Notes: generated from the letters alone by a model not told the origin. A DNA stretch of 28,745 nt from Thermodesulfobacteriaceae bacterium UBA6232 (GCA_002441555.1 DJWK01000025.1:27625-56369); one strand, 5' to 3'; positions 1-7,941 are shown, counted from the stretch's first letter. Numbers and translations are program-made.

Positions 1-54
1 AGGATAATAAAACATTATAAAAAGGTATAAAAAGGGAAAAATCCAAAAAAGAAT

Positions 55-70
55 AAAAAGCTGGCTTTTT
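55..70 (-). terminator. weak hairpin after the pilus operon
   Basis: Read on the minus strand, this lies about 14 nt beyond the stop codon of the PilO-like gene. It has inverted AAAAAG and CTTTTT arms around a CCAG loop, and a T-rich stretch follows. The stem has only one or two G-C pairs, so it may not terminate well. If it works, the pilus operon ends here. If it does not, transcription may continue into genes outside the window. The remaining bases 1-54 are AT-rich and I see no supported gene in them. Confidence 0.3.
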
Positions 71-83
71 AAAGATAATTTTT

Positions 84-515
84 TCATTTATAAATAATTT
101 TTGTGCCCTTTATTTTTAAAAGAGGTTTTGTATTTTCTCTCTTTTCAAAAGTCATTTCTATTAAATGGAAAAAGGTGTCTTCCTGTGAATTGGTCAATGT
201 TCTTAAAGTAGTAAAGGTCTTTTTTAGGTTTGTGAGATCAACTTCAAGAGATACTTCAAGTTCTTTCTTCTGGAATTCCCTTTGCCAGTTAACTTTGCTT
301 AAAGCTTCTTTGAGTCTCACAATTTCCGGTTGAATCCTGTAATAGGACTCTTCTATTTTCTTATGACTTTCGTTCAAAGTTAAAAACATTTTAAATTCCC
401 TAATAAAGAAAAAAACAGAAATCCCGAGAAAGAACACACTAAATACCCAAAAATAAAACTCCTTTTTGTAATAAGTGACAATTTCTTCTCTTAAAAATCT
501 AAAGTTCAGTTTCAT
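84..515 (-). CDS. PilO/MshJ-like pilus assembly membrane protein (small)
   Basis: This is a 143-residue protein with a short basic cytoplasmic start, one transmembrane helix at about residues 20-38, and then a Lys/Glu-rich, probably coiled-coil segment (about 45-100) ending in a short beta-rich tail. The layout of one TM helix, a coiled coil and a small periplasmic domain, with its place directly after a PilM/PilN-like gene, matches the PilO/MshJ/GspM class. Those proteins pair with PilN or GspL in the inner-membrane platform of type IV pili and type II secretion. It is shorter than typical PilO or MshJ (about 200 residues), so the periplasmic domain is reduced. Its ATG overlaps the upstream stop by four bases (ATGA), which implies translational coupling. 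The assignment rests on architecture and context, because no diagnostic motif is visible. Confidence 0.55.
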   Translation of the reverse strand: MKLNFRFLREEIVTYYKKEFYFWVFSVFFLGISVFFFIREFKMFLTLNESHKKIEESYYRIQPEIVRLKEALSKVNWQREFQKKELEVSLEVDLTNLKKTFTTLRTLTNSQEDTFFHLIEMTFEKRENTKPLLKIKGTKIIYK

Positions 516-1792
516 GGTTTTAAGATTCCAGAAATATCAAAAGTAATTATATTTTTTTCTTGAGAATAATCAAATCTATTTTTCTGAATTTCCATAAAGG
601 AACTTAGACTTTTGATAAACTCATGGGAAAAAAGGGCTATTTCCTCAGGATTTCCACTTTTTTCTCCGGAAAAGTTTATTTGATAGGTATTGTTTACAGT
701 TTTAACTTGTATGGAATTAAGTTTCACTGGTTCACAGGCTTTTACAATTTTTAAAAGCACTTCCTCTGGTGCGGGATTCTTGATAAGTTTTTCCCTTTCT
801 TCAAGATAGATTCTAAAGTTTCTGATTTTGTATTCGGGATATTCACTTAAAAATCTGTTTATACTCTCTGTTATAATGGCTTCTTTTCTAAGGATCTCCT
901 TTTCAATCCCGGAATTTATTTTTTTCAGAGAAATGCCTAAAAGAAGAAAAATTAAGGAAAGCAAGATAATGGCATAGGAAATTTTATGATTTTTTTCCAT
1001 AACTTCCTTTAAAGCTCTATCTTCCTCTGGAAGAAGATTAAAGGAAGTATCCACAAGAGGTGCAAAAAGAAATTCGGGATATTCTATCTCTTTTAAAATC
1101 AATTCAAAACCGCTATTTTCTAATCCCTCTTTTAGATCCTTAGTGAAGAGAAAAAGTTTGTTTAATTCTTTACCATAATCCCTGTAGAAGAGATTTTTTA
1201 AGAAAAAGAGTCTTCCTTTCAGTTCTTCAAAATTTATTCCGAGGAATTCATCCATTTGAAAAAATTCAATATAAAGGGGAAGTCTTTCTTTGAAAATAAG
1301 AATCCAGAGACCTTCTTTTTCCTGATGAATTAATAAGGCCTCTTCTTTTACCTCTTCTAAAACTCTTGCAAGGGCAAAGGGTAAGAAGGTGATTCCTTCA
1401 AGCCTGCTTTTGGCAATTCCTTTTAGGTAATTTTTTAATCTTAAGAGTTCATTGTTTTCTAAGGCAAGATAAAGAAGTTCGTAAAAATTTCCCTCTCTTT
1501 TAAGAATCTTCCAGTAAAGAGAAAAAGTTCCAGTGAGATACCCTGCAGTGTTAACTCTATCAGTCAGTCTTAACCTAACGATATCTTCACTGTAAACAGG
1601 AATATTTAATCCGTAAGATTCATAAAAAAATTGCTGGGTTTTAAGAATTAAAAAGACTCTTTTTCCTCTAAGTTCTTCAGGAGTTAAAAGAGGAAAATAT
1701 TCAAATTTTCTGGGATGGGGAGGTTTTCCCTCAATTCCAAGACCTTCAAAAAGATCTTCCTTGAGGGGTTTAACTATGTAATATTTATACAT
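512..1792 (-). CDS. PilM/PilN- or GspL/MshI-like pilus assembly protein
   Basis: This 426-residue protein has a long cytoplasmic region (about 1-268), one transmembrane helix (about 271-288) and a C-terminal extracytoplasmic part of about 135 residues. The TM is preceded by FNLLPEED, the kind of motif found just before the membrane helix in PilN and GspL. The layout suggests an actin-like cytoplasmic domain joined to a PilN-like periplasmic ferredoxin-like domain, as in GspL or MshI, where separate PilM and PilN functions sit on one chain. Such proteins link the assembly ATPase to the periplasmic pilus platform. It starts directly after the ExeA-like gene with no gap, and GAGG lies about five bases upstream of the ATG. 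The actin-like fold is inferred and its nucleotide motifs are not obvious, so sequence divergence is high. Confidence 0.6.
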   Translation of the reverse strand: MYKYYIVKPLKEDLFEGLGIEGKPPHPRKFEYFPLLTPEELRGKRVFLILKTQQFFYESYGLNIPVYSEDIVRLRLTDRVNTAGYLTGTFSLYWKILKREGNFYELLYLALENNELLRLKNYLKGIAKSRLEGITFLPFALARVLEEVKEEALLIHQEKEGLWILIFKERLPLYIEFFQMDEFLGINFEELKGRLFFLKNLFYRDYGKELNKLFLFTKDLKEGLENSGFELILKEIEYPEFLFAPLVDTSFNLLPEEDRALKEVMEKNHKISYAIILLSLIFLLLGISLKKINSGIEKEILRKEAIITESINRFLSEYPEYKIRNFRIYLEEREKLIKNPAPEEVLLKIVKACEPVKLNSIQVKTVNNTYQINFSGEKSGNPEEIALFSHEFIKSLSSFMEIQKNRFDYSQEKNIITFDISGILKP

Positions 1793-2623
1793 TTAAGCCT
1801 CTAAAAGCACATCTTGAAAGGTCTTTTTGGCCTCTTTTAAATATTTTTTACGGATTGTTTTATCCCTTTTTACAAAGGCAATAAAGAGAGTTCTGTCCAT
1901 AAGTTTATTTATCAATCTTGGAACACCTTTTGTCCATTTATAAAGGGGTTTTTCAAGTTTTTTCTCAAGAATAATTTCTGGGCTTTCTGAAACCTGTTTA
2001 ATTCTAAACCAGAGGTAAGGGAAAAGCTCATCTTTTTCAAAGGGGCTTAAAACTTCCCATACAGAAATCCTCTGTCTTAGAGGAGCATGTTCCGGTTTTT
2101 TAAGTTTTTCGGACAATCCTGGCTGGCCAGATAAAAGAATTTGAAGGTTAATTTCTCTTCCTTCGTTTAAATTGGTGAGAAGTCTCAATTCTTCAAGGGT
2201 TTCGTCAGGAAGAAGCTGAGCTTCATCTATGATAATAAGATATTTCTTGGGATTTTCACTTTCTTTGAAGAAGGTTTTTAATCTTTTTAATACCTCATCT
2301 TTTGTAAAAGAGAGGCCTTCACTTTCAAGGCCCAGTTCCTTAAAAAGGGCCTGAAAAAACTCGTGCGGTTTTAAGGCGGGATTGTATATGTTAAGAGGGA
2401 TTATATCTTTGGCAAGTCTTGAGAGAAGTGTTAGAACCACCTGAGTTTTTCCAAGCCCTGGCTCTCCTGTCAAAACGGAAATAAGACTTCCTTGATTTAA
2501 GGCAAAGGAAAGCACCTCAATGGATTCAAGATGGGCCTTTGCAGGGAAGAAAAGAGCAGGATCAGGAACAAGAGAAAAAGGAGGAGCCTTTAGGTTAAAA
2601 AAGGAAAGATAAGAATATTCCAT
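1793..2623 (-). CDS. ExeA/MshM-type AAA+ ATPase
   Basis: This is a 276-residue AAA+ ATPase of the GspA/ExeA/MshM family. The N-terminus (YLSFFNLKAPPFSLVPDP) is the family hallmark. The Walker A is GEPGLGKT (53-60), the Walker B is YLIIIDEA (128-135), a sensor-like LLSGQP lies near 163-168, and arginines in LRQRI (about 182-186) are candidate arginine fingers. Family members in type II secretion (ExeA) help place or assemble the secretin through the cell wall, and in the MSHA pilus MshM lies among the assembly genes. No C-terminal peptidoglycan-binding domain is present, so it resembles the short MshM form more than ExeA. It is 8 bp from the large pilin gene upstream and abuts the PilM-like gene downstream. 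The family call is secure; the exact pilus role is inferred from neighbours. Confidence 0.88.
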   Translation of the reverse strand: MEYSYLSFFNLKAPPFSLVPDPALFFPAKAHLESIEVLSFALNQGSLISVLTGEPGLGKTQVVLTLLSRLAKDIIPLNIYNPALKPHEFFQALFKELGLESEGLSFTKDEVLKRLKTFFKESENPKKYLIIIDEAQLLPDETLEELRLLTNLNEGREINLQILLSGQPGLSEKLKKPEHAPLRQRISVWEVLSPFEKDELFPYLWFRIKQVSESPEIILEKKLEKPLYKWTKGVPRLINKLMDRTLFIAFVKRDKTIRKKYLKEAKKTFQDVLLEA

Positions 2624-2631
2624 AGAATCAA

Positions 2632-4476
2632 CTATCTATCACTAAGCCCGCTACCTGTAAAATATATTCGTCTATCATTATCGTCATCAATACAAACGGC
2701 ATCATTATATTGTATAGTATAAAGCAGTGTTCCAGAACAATCTACAGGTCCAGTAGAGGGATATACAAGGATAGACTGCCCCGGCCCAAGTCTTCTACCG
2801 TTTTGATTTTGGGTTATTTCTTGATTATTATTTCTCCTTCTGCAGGTTCCATCAGGAAGACGGAATTCCAAAGTGCTTCCGCTGGTATTCCAGACGCGGT
2901 ATTGATTATTGGGATTACTAGGATTATTAGGCTGGATGCACACTTTGGCCGAACAATAGTTACTTCCATAGGCATTGGAAACGGTTAGAGTAAAAATTTT
3001 ATTTGGCGGAGTTAAATTTGCAGTTTGACAGGTTCCTCCGGTAGAGCCCGTTCCACTTGTGCAATTTCCGCTTTGAGGAGTAAAAGAATAAGCAGCAGGT
3101 CCGTTAGAAATAGTCCAAGTTAATTGAGCTCGTGTATTATAGGGTATTGGATTTGATTGAACACTTAAAGTGCAGGTGGGTGCGCTACCGCCTCCACCAC
3201 CTCCGCCTCCACCTCCACCTCCACCACCGCCACCTCCACCCCCATCTCCTCCGCCACCTCCTGCATAGGCACTATAAATCTCAACGGTATAGGTAGCATT
3301 TACGGTTTGCTTGGCTGTTGCATTACAGCTGTCAGAAAAGCTTACATTGAAAGTGCAACTGCCAATGGCAGTTGGGGTTCCGCTTATGGTAACGCTTGCC
3401 CCGCCAGCACAGGTCAAACCATTGCAGGAGGAAGGGGTGCAAGTGGCTGTATAGGGTGGATTTCCTCCAGAAGCTGTGATGGTGCGGGAAAAACTGGTTC
3501 CATTTTGGGCATAAAAGGTGGTGCCGGGCATGGGAGAAAGATAAAGATTCAAGGGATTGATAATCAGTGAATATACTCTTGAAGCTGAACTCCCATTGCT
3601 ATCGGTTGCGTTGACTGTTAAAGTGTAAACACCTGGACAATCAGGGGTTCCAGAAAGAGTGTAAGTCCTTTCGCTGGAACTGCCTGTTAACCAGTTTGGA
3701 TTGCCTGTCATTTGCCAGGTTATTGGAGGCCAGCCTCCTTCAGCTGAAATAAGAGCACTGTAAGGTGTTTTTTGTCTTCCTACGGGAAGCTCTGTTGTGA
3801 TTATTTTTAGCTGAGCTCCGGGACAGCCCATTTTCACCCTTAGCTCGTCAAGGGTAACCCATTTTACAATGTCGTCAAATTCCTCGGGTCTTATCCCAGC
3901 AGGGGGATCATCGTAATTATCAACATTGGGAAGGCCTGGGGAATAAATCCTTATCTCCCCTGAAGAATAAGAGAGCTGTAAGTTATAATTGGGCCCTCCA
4001 CTTGCAATAACAAAGGCAACATTTGAGTAGTTCTGCGAGGATGTGCAGGAAGCATCCTGACAGAACTTCAAAGTAAGACTTGTTCCCCTTCTTCCACAAA
4101 TATCCTGAGTATAGGGAGTACAATTTCCATTGGTTCCATTAGTTCCATTGGCCACCTCAGGTGCTAAAAAATAATAAAGAGGTTTATTCCAGGCATCCGT
4201 TGCTTTTCTTATTCCAGCATTTTGTGAAAGATTGGTTCCGTTAAGGGGCCCGTATAAAGGATCATCTGAAATTATAAGGCATTTGCTTCCTGCAGCATGG
4301 CTTATTATAGCCTCAACTGCAGCATCAATTGCTTCCCTACTCTCAATAAGCTTGGCCCTTTTGGTTAAAATACTTATAAGCCCTGCTCCAAGGCCGAGAA
4401 GAAGCCCAAGGATTACAAGGACAATGGCGATTTCAATAAGGGTTAAACCATAAGTTTTATTATTTTTGTTTCTCAT
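2632..4476 (-). CDS. large modular prepilin/adhesin with Ig-like repeats and Gly linker
   Basis: The start at 4476 gives 614 residues beginning with a class III-like prepilin leader MRNKNNKTYG, cleaved before LTLIEIAIVLVILG, with the conserved Glu at +5 of the mature protein and a hydrophobic assembly helix. After a pilin-like head come two putative Ig/He_PIG-type repeats (about residues 225-310 and 320-405), an almost pure glycine linker (406-430), another Cys-containing Ig-like stretch (about 431-515) and a polar C-terminal domain with Cys and an Asp-rich DDDND segment. A pilin stalk carrying large adhesive modules suggests a minor pilin or tip adhesin processed by a PilD-type peptidase. 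A longer reading frame begins at a TTG at 4509, but that codon sits in a terminator-like hairpin and would displace the leader, so I prefer the ATG at 4476. No Shine-Dalgarno is evident before either. Substrate or ligand is unknown. Confidence 0.8.
   Translation of the reverse strand: MRNKNNKTYGLTLIEIAIVLVILGLLLGLGAGLISILTKRAKLIESREAIDAAVEAIISHAAGSKCLIISDDPLYGPLNGTNLSQNAGIRKATDAWNKPLYYFLAPEVANGTNGTNGNCTPYTQDICGRRGTSLTLKFCQDASCTSSQNYSNVAFVIASGGPNYNLQLSYSSGEIRIYSPGLPNVDNYDDPPAGIRPEEFDDIVKWVTLDELRVKMGCPGAQLKIITTELPVGRQKTPYSALISAEGGWPPITWQMTGNPNWLTGSSSERTYTLSGTPDCPGVYTLTVNATDSNGSSASRVYSLIINPLNLYLSPMPGTTFYAQNGTSFSRTITASGGNPPYTATCTPSSCNGLTCAGGASVTISGTPTAIGSCTFNVSFSDSCNATAKQTVNATYTVEIYSAYAGGGGGDGGGGGGGGGGGGGGGGGGGSAPTCTLSVQSNPIPYNTRAQLTWTISNGPAAYSFTPQSGNCTSGTGSTGGTCQTANLTPPNKIFTLTVSNAYGSNYCSAKVCIQPNNPSNPNNQYRVWNTSGSTLEFRLPDGTCRRRNNNQEITQNQNGRRLGPGQSILVYPSTGPVDCSGTLLYTIQYNDAVCIDDDNDRRIYFTGSGLSDR
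3187..3261 (-). repeat. glycine-codon microsatellite (GGN)n coding a Gly linker
   Basis: Twenty-five consecutive codons encode five Gly, one Asp and nineteen Gly inside the large pilin. On the plus strand this appears as repeating CCACCT, CCACC and CCGCC triplets. Codons alternate mainly GGT, GGA and GGC, so it is a low-complexity GC-rich island in an AT-rich gene. It probably acts as a flexible spacer between the pilin/Ig stalk and the distal Cys-rich domain. Repeats of this kind can change length by slippage in steps of three bases without breaking the frame. Confidence 0.9.
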
Positions 4477-4494
4477 ACATAAAAAAGATATCTT

Positions 4495-4519
4495 AAAATA
4501 CCCCCACAATAAGCGGGGG
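4495..4519 (-). terminator. GC-rich hairpin between the two prepilin genes
   Basis: On the minus strand the bases read CCCCCGC, a TTATT loop, GTGGGGG and then TATTTT. This is a 7-bp stem with one G-U pair and a short T tract, 18 nt past the stop codon of the first prepilin. It has the form of an intrinsic terminator or partial attenuator, which would make the first pilin more abundant than the downstream assembly genes. A similar hairpin sits between the other pair of pilins at 12741-12756. Confidence 0.6.
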
Positions 4520-4536
4520 CTTTAAGCCTTTAAAAA

Positions 4537-5148
4537 TTAAAAGACCATCCACACTTCATAATAGACATTCTGCTGATAAGCTGTACCTGAACAGGCACCA
4601 GTATAAGCTGCCATAGAGCCAGAATTGCAGTTTCCGTCATCCAAAGCTCTATCAAGAGCAGCTGCTGCATCTCCGGGAAGATTTAAAAGAGCAATCCAGT
4701 GACCTGATCTTGGGGTTCCAGCTAAAGTAGAATTTCCGGAAAACATGTGAAGAGAACCGCCAAAGGCATGTTTGGGAACCATTTGAGCAGGAGTAATATT
4801 GTTAGGGTCTCCAGAAATTATATTTCCTAATCTAAGATGTTGCCATATACGGCAGGATTCTTCAGCAGGATCATCACAATATCCATCGGTAATAATACCA
4901 TCGCCATTCCCGTTAACTGTTCCTGCCCATCTTGAAGTAGCAGTGGGGTCGTCACCTGGGTAATATCCATACTTGTCATAATAAGTGTAAAGGGCAGCCA
5001 TCATTTCTTTGATCTGGCTCTGGAGCCTTTTAACTTTGGCATTAAAAATCAGCTCCTGACCCTTTAGCACTGCCCCCAAAATAATTCCGATGATTACAAG
5101 CACAATGGCAAGCTCAACCAAGGTAAAACCCCTCTTTCTTGCCTCCAT
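4537..5148 (-). CDS. type IV prepilin / pseudopilin (first gene of Msh-like operon)
   Basis: This 203-residue prepilin has leader MEARKRG cleaved before FTLVELAIVLVIIGIILG, with Glu at mature position 5 and a hydrophobic N-terminal helix, followed by the amphipathic AKVKRLQSQIKEMMAALYTYYDKYGYYPGDDP. The YYDKYGYYPGDDP turn resembles many pseudopilins and minor pilins. The globular part has four cysteines: a close pair (CDDPAEESC) and two others near the C-terminus. A strong GGAGGTGGGAGT ribosome site precedes the ATG and a good sigma70-type promoter lies upstream (5191-5219). It is the first gene of the minus-strand pilus operon and is followed by a hairpin, so it may be the best-expressed product. 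Whether it is the major pilin or a minor one cannot be told from sequence. Confidence 0.85.
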   Translation of the reverse strand: MEARKRGFTLVELAIVLVIIGIILGAVLKGQELIFNAKVKRLQSQIKEMMAALYTYYDKYGYYPGDDPTATSRWAGTVNGNGDGIITDGYCDDPAEESCRIWQHLRLGNIISGDPNNITPAQMVPKHAFGGSLHMFSGNSTLAGTPRSGHWIALLNLPGDAAAALDRALDDGNCNSGSMAAYTGACSGTAYQQNVYYEVWMVF

Positions 5149-5190
5149 ACTCCCACCTCCTTAATTTTTAAACTAAACAAACTTAACTTT

Positions 5191-5219
5191 ATAATAAAAA
5201 ATTTTTTACAGAAAGTCAA
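5191..5219 (-). promoter_or_regulatory. sigma70-type promoter for the pilus operon
   Basis: On the minus strand TTGACT (5219-5214) and TATTAT (5196-5191) are separated by 17 bp. The element lies about 43 bases upstream of the first prepilin ATG, leaving a short leader that carries the strong Shine-Dalgarno. Confidence 0.65.
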
Positions 5220-5293
5220 GCAAAAATTGCAGGTAAAATCTAAGGCGCAAGATGTAGTTAAGAATTTAAATAAAGTATCTGAATATTTTTAAA

Positions 5294-5322
5294 TTGACAT
5301 AGAAAGGATTTCTATGTAAACT
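5294..5322 (+). promoter_or_regulatory. sigma70-type promoter for mscS-xth
   Basis: A perfect TTGACA (5294-5299) and TAAACT (5317-5322) are separated by 17 bp. The start codon of the MscS gene is 34 bases downstream of the -10 element. The spacer is part of a perfect palindrome, described separately. Confidence 0.7.
5298..5316 (+). promoter_or_regulatory. candidate operator: 19-bp perfect palindrome in the promoter spacer
   Basis: CATAGAAA and TTTCTATG are exact inverted repeats with a GGA centre. They begin in the last two bases of the -35 hexamer and end directly before the -10 element. The position is the classic one for a dimeric DNA-binding regulator that blocks or distorts the promoter. 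No regulator gene lies next to it, so the binding protein is unknown. Confidence 0.5.
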
Positions 5323-5355
5323 TAACCAAAAAATAACAGGAGAGGAATTTTTGAA

Positions 5356-6393
5356 ATGAACTGGAAAGAGATTTTATTGCTCCTTGGCGTTTTCATAGGA
5401 ATTATTTTTGCGACCTATGTTTTAAGAAGTGTTGTTTTCAGATATCTATTAAGACTTGCTAAAAAAACTAAGTGGCCCTGGGATGATGTGGTAATAAAAA
5501 TCCTAAAAGGTTTCATCCCCTTCTGGGGCTTACTTTTAGCCATTCATGTTAGTCTCAGCTTAACAAAGCTTCCTCCCAATATCTTTTCCATAGTTAATAA
5601 GGCTTTACTCATCCTTTTTATTATTTCTTTAGCAGTATCTGGCTCAAGGCTTATCATAAAAATTTTTGACATCTATGTGATTGAAAAGACAGAGACCCTC
5701 TCAAAGGTCACCCTTTTTGAAATCTTTGTGAAAATTCTTGTTTACGCTATAGCCTTTATTTTAATTTTAAATGTGCTCAACATCAATATCGCCCCTTTTA
5801 TTACCACTCTTGGAATTGCAGGACTTGCCGTGAGTTTGGCTTTAAAAGACACCCTGGAAAACTTTTTTGCTGGCCTTCAGCTTCTTATGAGCAAGCAGAT
5901 AAAACCAGGGGATTTTATTCGCCTTGAATCAGGAGAAGAGGGCTTTGTTGAAGATATTACCTGGCGAAATACCACCATAAGAATGCTTCCTAACAATCTT
6001 ATCATCATTCCTAATTCCAAACTTGCTCAGAGCATGGTTATAAATTATCATCTACCTTCTCTTGACCTTGCCGTGCTTGTTCAGGTTGGGGTTAGCTATG
6101 ACAGTGACCTTGAAAAGGTTGAAAGGGTTACCATTGAGGTTGCAAGAGAACTTATGCAGACCCATCCGGAGGGAGTTCCAGATTTTGAACCTTTTATAAG
6201 ATATAATAGCTTTGGTGATTTTAGCATAAATTTTACAGTCATTTTGAGGGCAAAGGACCCCACTTCAAGATTTGTTATTGCCCATGAATTTATTAAAAGA
6301 CTTCACAAACGCTATAAAGAAGAAGGCATTGAAATTCCTTTCCCCATTCGCACAGTTTACCTTTATCAAAAAGGGGAAAAGCCTAAAGCATGA
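5356..6393 (+). CDS. MscS-family mechanosensitive channel
   Basis: This is a 345-residue small-conductance mechanosensitive channel of the inner membrane, which releases solutes on hypo-osmotic shock. Hydrophobic helices lie near residues 5-25, 50-70, 80-105 and 120-140. They are followed by the pore-lining helix in the segment TLGIAGLAVSLALKDTLENF (about 151-170), with the family Gly/Ala packing pattern. The beta domain follows with KQIKPGDFIRLESGEEGFVEDITWRNTTIRM and IIPNSKLAQSMVINY, both typical of MscS. A GGAGAGGA ribosome site precedes the ATG. Its stop overlaps the exonuclease III start (ATGA), so the two genes are translated together, a pairing with no obvious functional link. The number of N-terminal helices (about five in total) is nearer to the YnaI/YbdG subgroups than to the three-helix MscS. 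Confidence 0.93.
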   Translation: MNWKEILLLLGVFIGIIFATYVLRSVVFRYLLRLAKKTKWPWDDVVIKILKGFIPFWGLLLAIHVSLSLTKLPPNIFSIVNKALLILFIISLAVSGSRLIIKIFDIYVIEKTETLSKVTLFEIFVKILVYAIAFILILNVLNINIAPFITTLGIAGLAVSLALKDTLENFFAGLQLLMSKQIKPGDFIRLESGEEGFVEDITWRNTTIRMLPNNLIIIPNSKLAQSMVINYHLPSLDLAVLVQVGVSYDSDLEKVERVTIEVARELMQTHPEGVPDFEPFIRYNSFGDFSINFTVILRAKDPTSRFVIAHEFIKRLHKRYKEEGIEIPFPIRTVYLYQKGEKPKA

Positions 6394-7166
6394 GGGTTAT
6401 AACTTGGAATGTGAATTCCTTTAACATTAGAAAAGCCCAGGTTGAAAAAGTGCTTTCAGAGAAAAAGCCCGATTTTCTTCTTTTGCAGGAGACAAAAACC
6501 GAAAAAATCCCTGAAAATCTGTTTAAACCCCTCGGTTATCAAATTTATCATTCCGGAGGGAAGGGAAGAAACGGGGTTGCCATAATAACAAACAGAGAGG
6601 CAGGAAAAATTTTTACAGGCTTTGAAGGGCTTTATGATGAGGACCCTCAGGCCAAGGAAAGAATAATAGCGGGAAAATTTGGAAGCCTTTATTTATTTTC
6701 CATATATGTGCCTAACGGAAGCCCTGTGGGCTCAGATTATTTTTTTTATAAAATCCAATTTATTTACAGGCTGAGGGAGATGCTTGAGAAGCTCTTTACA
6801 CCTAAGGATGAAATCCTTCTTGGAGGAGATTTCAATGTGGCCCCCGAATCAGAAGATGTCTATGACCCGGTTTTACTTGACGGGCAAATCTGTTTTCACG
6901 AAAGGGAAAGAAAGGCCTTTAAAAATCTTATTGAATGGGGTTTATTTGATGCCTTAAGGGTAAAATATCCTGATAAAAAAGGGGTTTTTACCTGGTGGGA
7001 TTATCAGTTTTCTGCCTTTAAGAAAAATCTGGGAATGAGGCTTGATCACATCTTGATTACAGAGCCTTTAAAGGAAAGACTTAAAGAAGTAGAGGTTGAT
7101 CTTAAAACAAGAGGGCTTCCCAAACCTTCAGATCATGCACCTCTTATAGCAGACTTTTCGGATTAA
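6390..7166 (+). CDS. xth: exodeoxyribonuclease III
   Basis: This 258-residue enzyme of the ExoIII/AP endonuclease (EEP) family acts in base-excision repair, cutting at abasic sites and removing 3' blocks. All the hallmark motifs are visible: WNVNSFNIRK at the N-terminus (metal-binding Asn), LLQETKTE (catalytic Glu), GGDFNVAP (Asp/Asn pair), TWWDYQ, RLDHIL and the C-terminal SDHAPL with catalytic His. Length is normal for the family. It starts inside the mscS stop codon, and its 3' end overlaps the convergent prepilin peptidase gene by 23 bp. Confidence 0.95.
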   Translation: MRVITWNVNSFNIRKAQVEKVLSEKKPDFLLLQETKTEKIPENLFKPLGYQIYHSGGKGRNGVAIITNREAGKIFTGFEGLYDEDPQAKERIIAGKFGSLYLFSIYVPNGSPVGSDYFFYKIQFIYRLREMLEKLFTPKDEILLGGDFNVAPESEDVYDPVLLDGQICFHERERKAFKNLIEWGLFDALRVKYPDKKGVFTWWDYQFSAFKKNLGMRLDHILITEPLKERLKEVEVDLKTRGLPKPSDHAPLIADFSD

Positions 7167-7941
7167 AAAGATAAATAAGGGCTGATATACTGAGAAGAGG
7201 CCCAAAGGGTATCTCTTTTTTGAGTATATTTTCTGTAAAAGAGTCCTTTTTCCCTTTGAAAATCTTTTGATAAATCTGGAAAATGAAAAAGGTAATAACT
7301 CCAATAAGCGATGCAAAAAAGAGAAGATTGTAAAAGCTTTTATATCCCAGATAAGCCCCAAGGCCTCCCATGAGTTTGAAATCTCCCATTCCTATTCCAT
7401 CGCGACGGGTGATAAGATAATACACTTCATTTATAAAAAAAAGAAGACCAATTCCAGAAAAAGTTGAAAGGAGACTTTCTTTAAAGGTGATTCCGAGAGG
7501 ATTTTTACCTGTAAGTGAGAAAATCCATCCAAAAAAAATCAAGGAAAAACTCAAAAGATCAGGAATTTCTTTATGTTTAAGATCAATAAAAAAAACAGAG
7601 ATTAAAATCATAGCAAAAATTGAAAAAAAGGCAAAGGGAATGAAGCCGTAGAGTGGTTTAAACTTTACAAAAATGGAGACAAGAAGAAGGGCTGTTATAA
7701 GTTCCACAAGGGGGTATTGAAGGGAAATCTTTTCACCGCAATAGGCACACCTTCCTCTAAGAAAAATGAAACTTATGAGGGGAATATTGTGATACCATTT
7801 TAAGGGGGTTTCACACTTCGGACAATGAGAAGAAGGCTTTAAAAGAGATTTCCCTTCAGGAAGCCTGTAAATGAGAACATTAAGGAAGCTTCCAAACACA
7901 AGTCCTAAGATAAAAACAAGAAAAAGCTCTTGATAGAACAC
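7144..7941 (-). CDS. pilD: type IV prepilin peptidase / N-methyltransferase
   Basis: This 265-residue integral membrane aspartyl protease cleaves prepilin leaders and methylates the new N-terminus. The first helix is followed by GSFLNVLIYRLPEGKSL, the typical start of the family. Two Cys pairs, CPKC and CAYC, form the cytoplasmic zinc-binding part linked to methyltransferase activity. The catalytic aspartates are in FIDLKHKEIPD and GMGDFKLMGGLGAYLG. It begins at a GTG codon, the last gene of the minus-strand run from acpP, 8 bp after the PilZ gene. It is the only prepilin peptidase in the window and is the likely processor of all four prepilins here. Confidence 0.95.
   Translation of the reverse strand: MFYQELFLVFILGLVFGSFLNVLIYRLPEGKSLLKPSSHCPKCETPLKWYHNIPLISFIFLRGRCAYCGEKISLQYPLVELITALLLVSIFVKFKPLYGFIPFAFFSIFAMILISVFFIDLKHKEIPDLLSFSLIFFGWIFSLTGKNPLGITFKESLLSTFSGIGLLFFINEVYYLITRRDGIGMGDFKLMGGLGAYLGYKSFYNLLFFASLIGVITFFIFQIYQKIFKGKKDSFTENILKKEIPFGPLLSISALIYLFNPKSLL

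Noticed and set aside
1..54. Start of another minus-strand gene at an ATG near position 16
   Set aside because: Only five codons are in the window and no ribosome site precedes it.
4477..4509. Longer N-terminus of the large pilin from a TTG at 4509
   Set aside because: The TTG lies within a terminator-like hairpin, has no ribosome site, and would put a hydrophobic stretch before the prepilin leader. The ATG at 4476 gives a normal leader.
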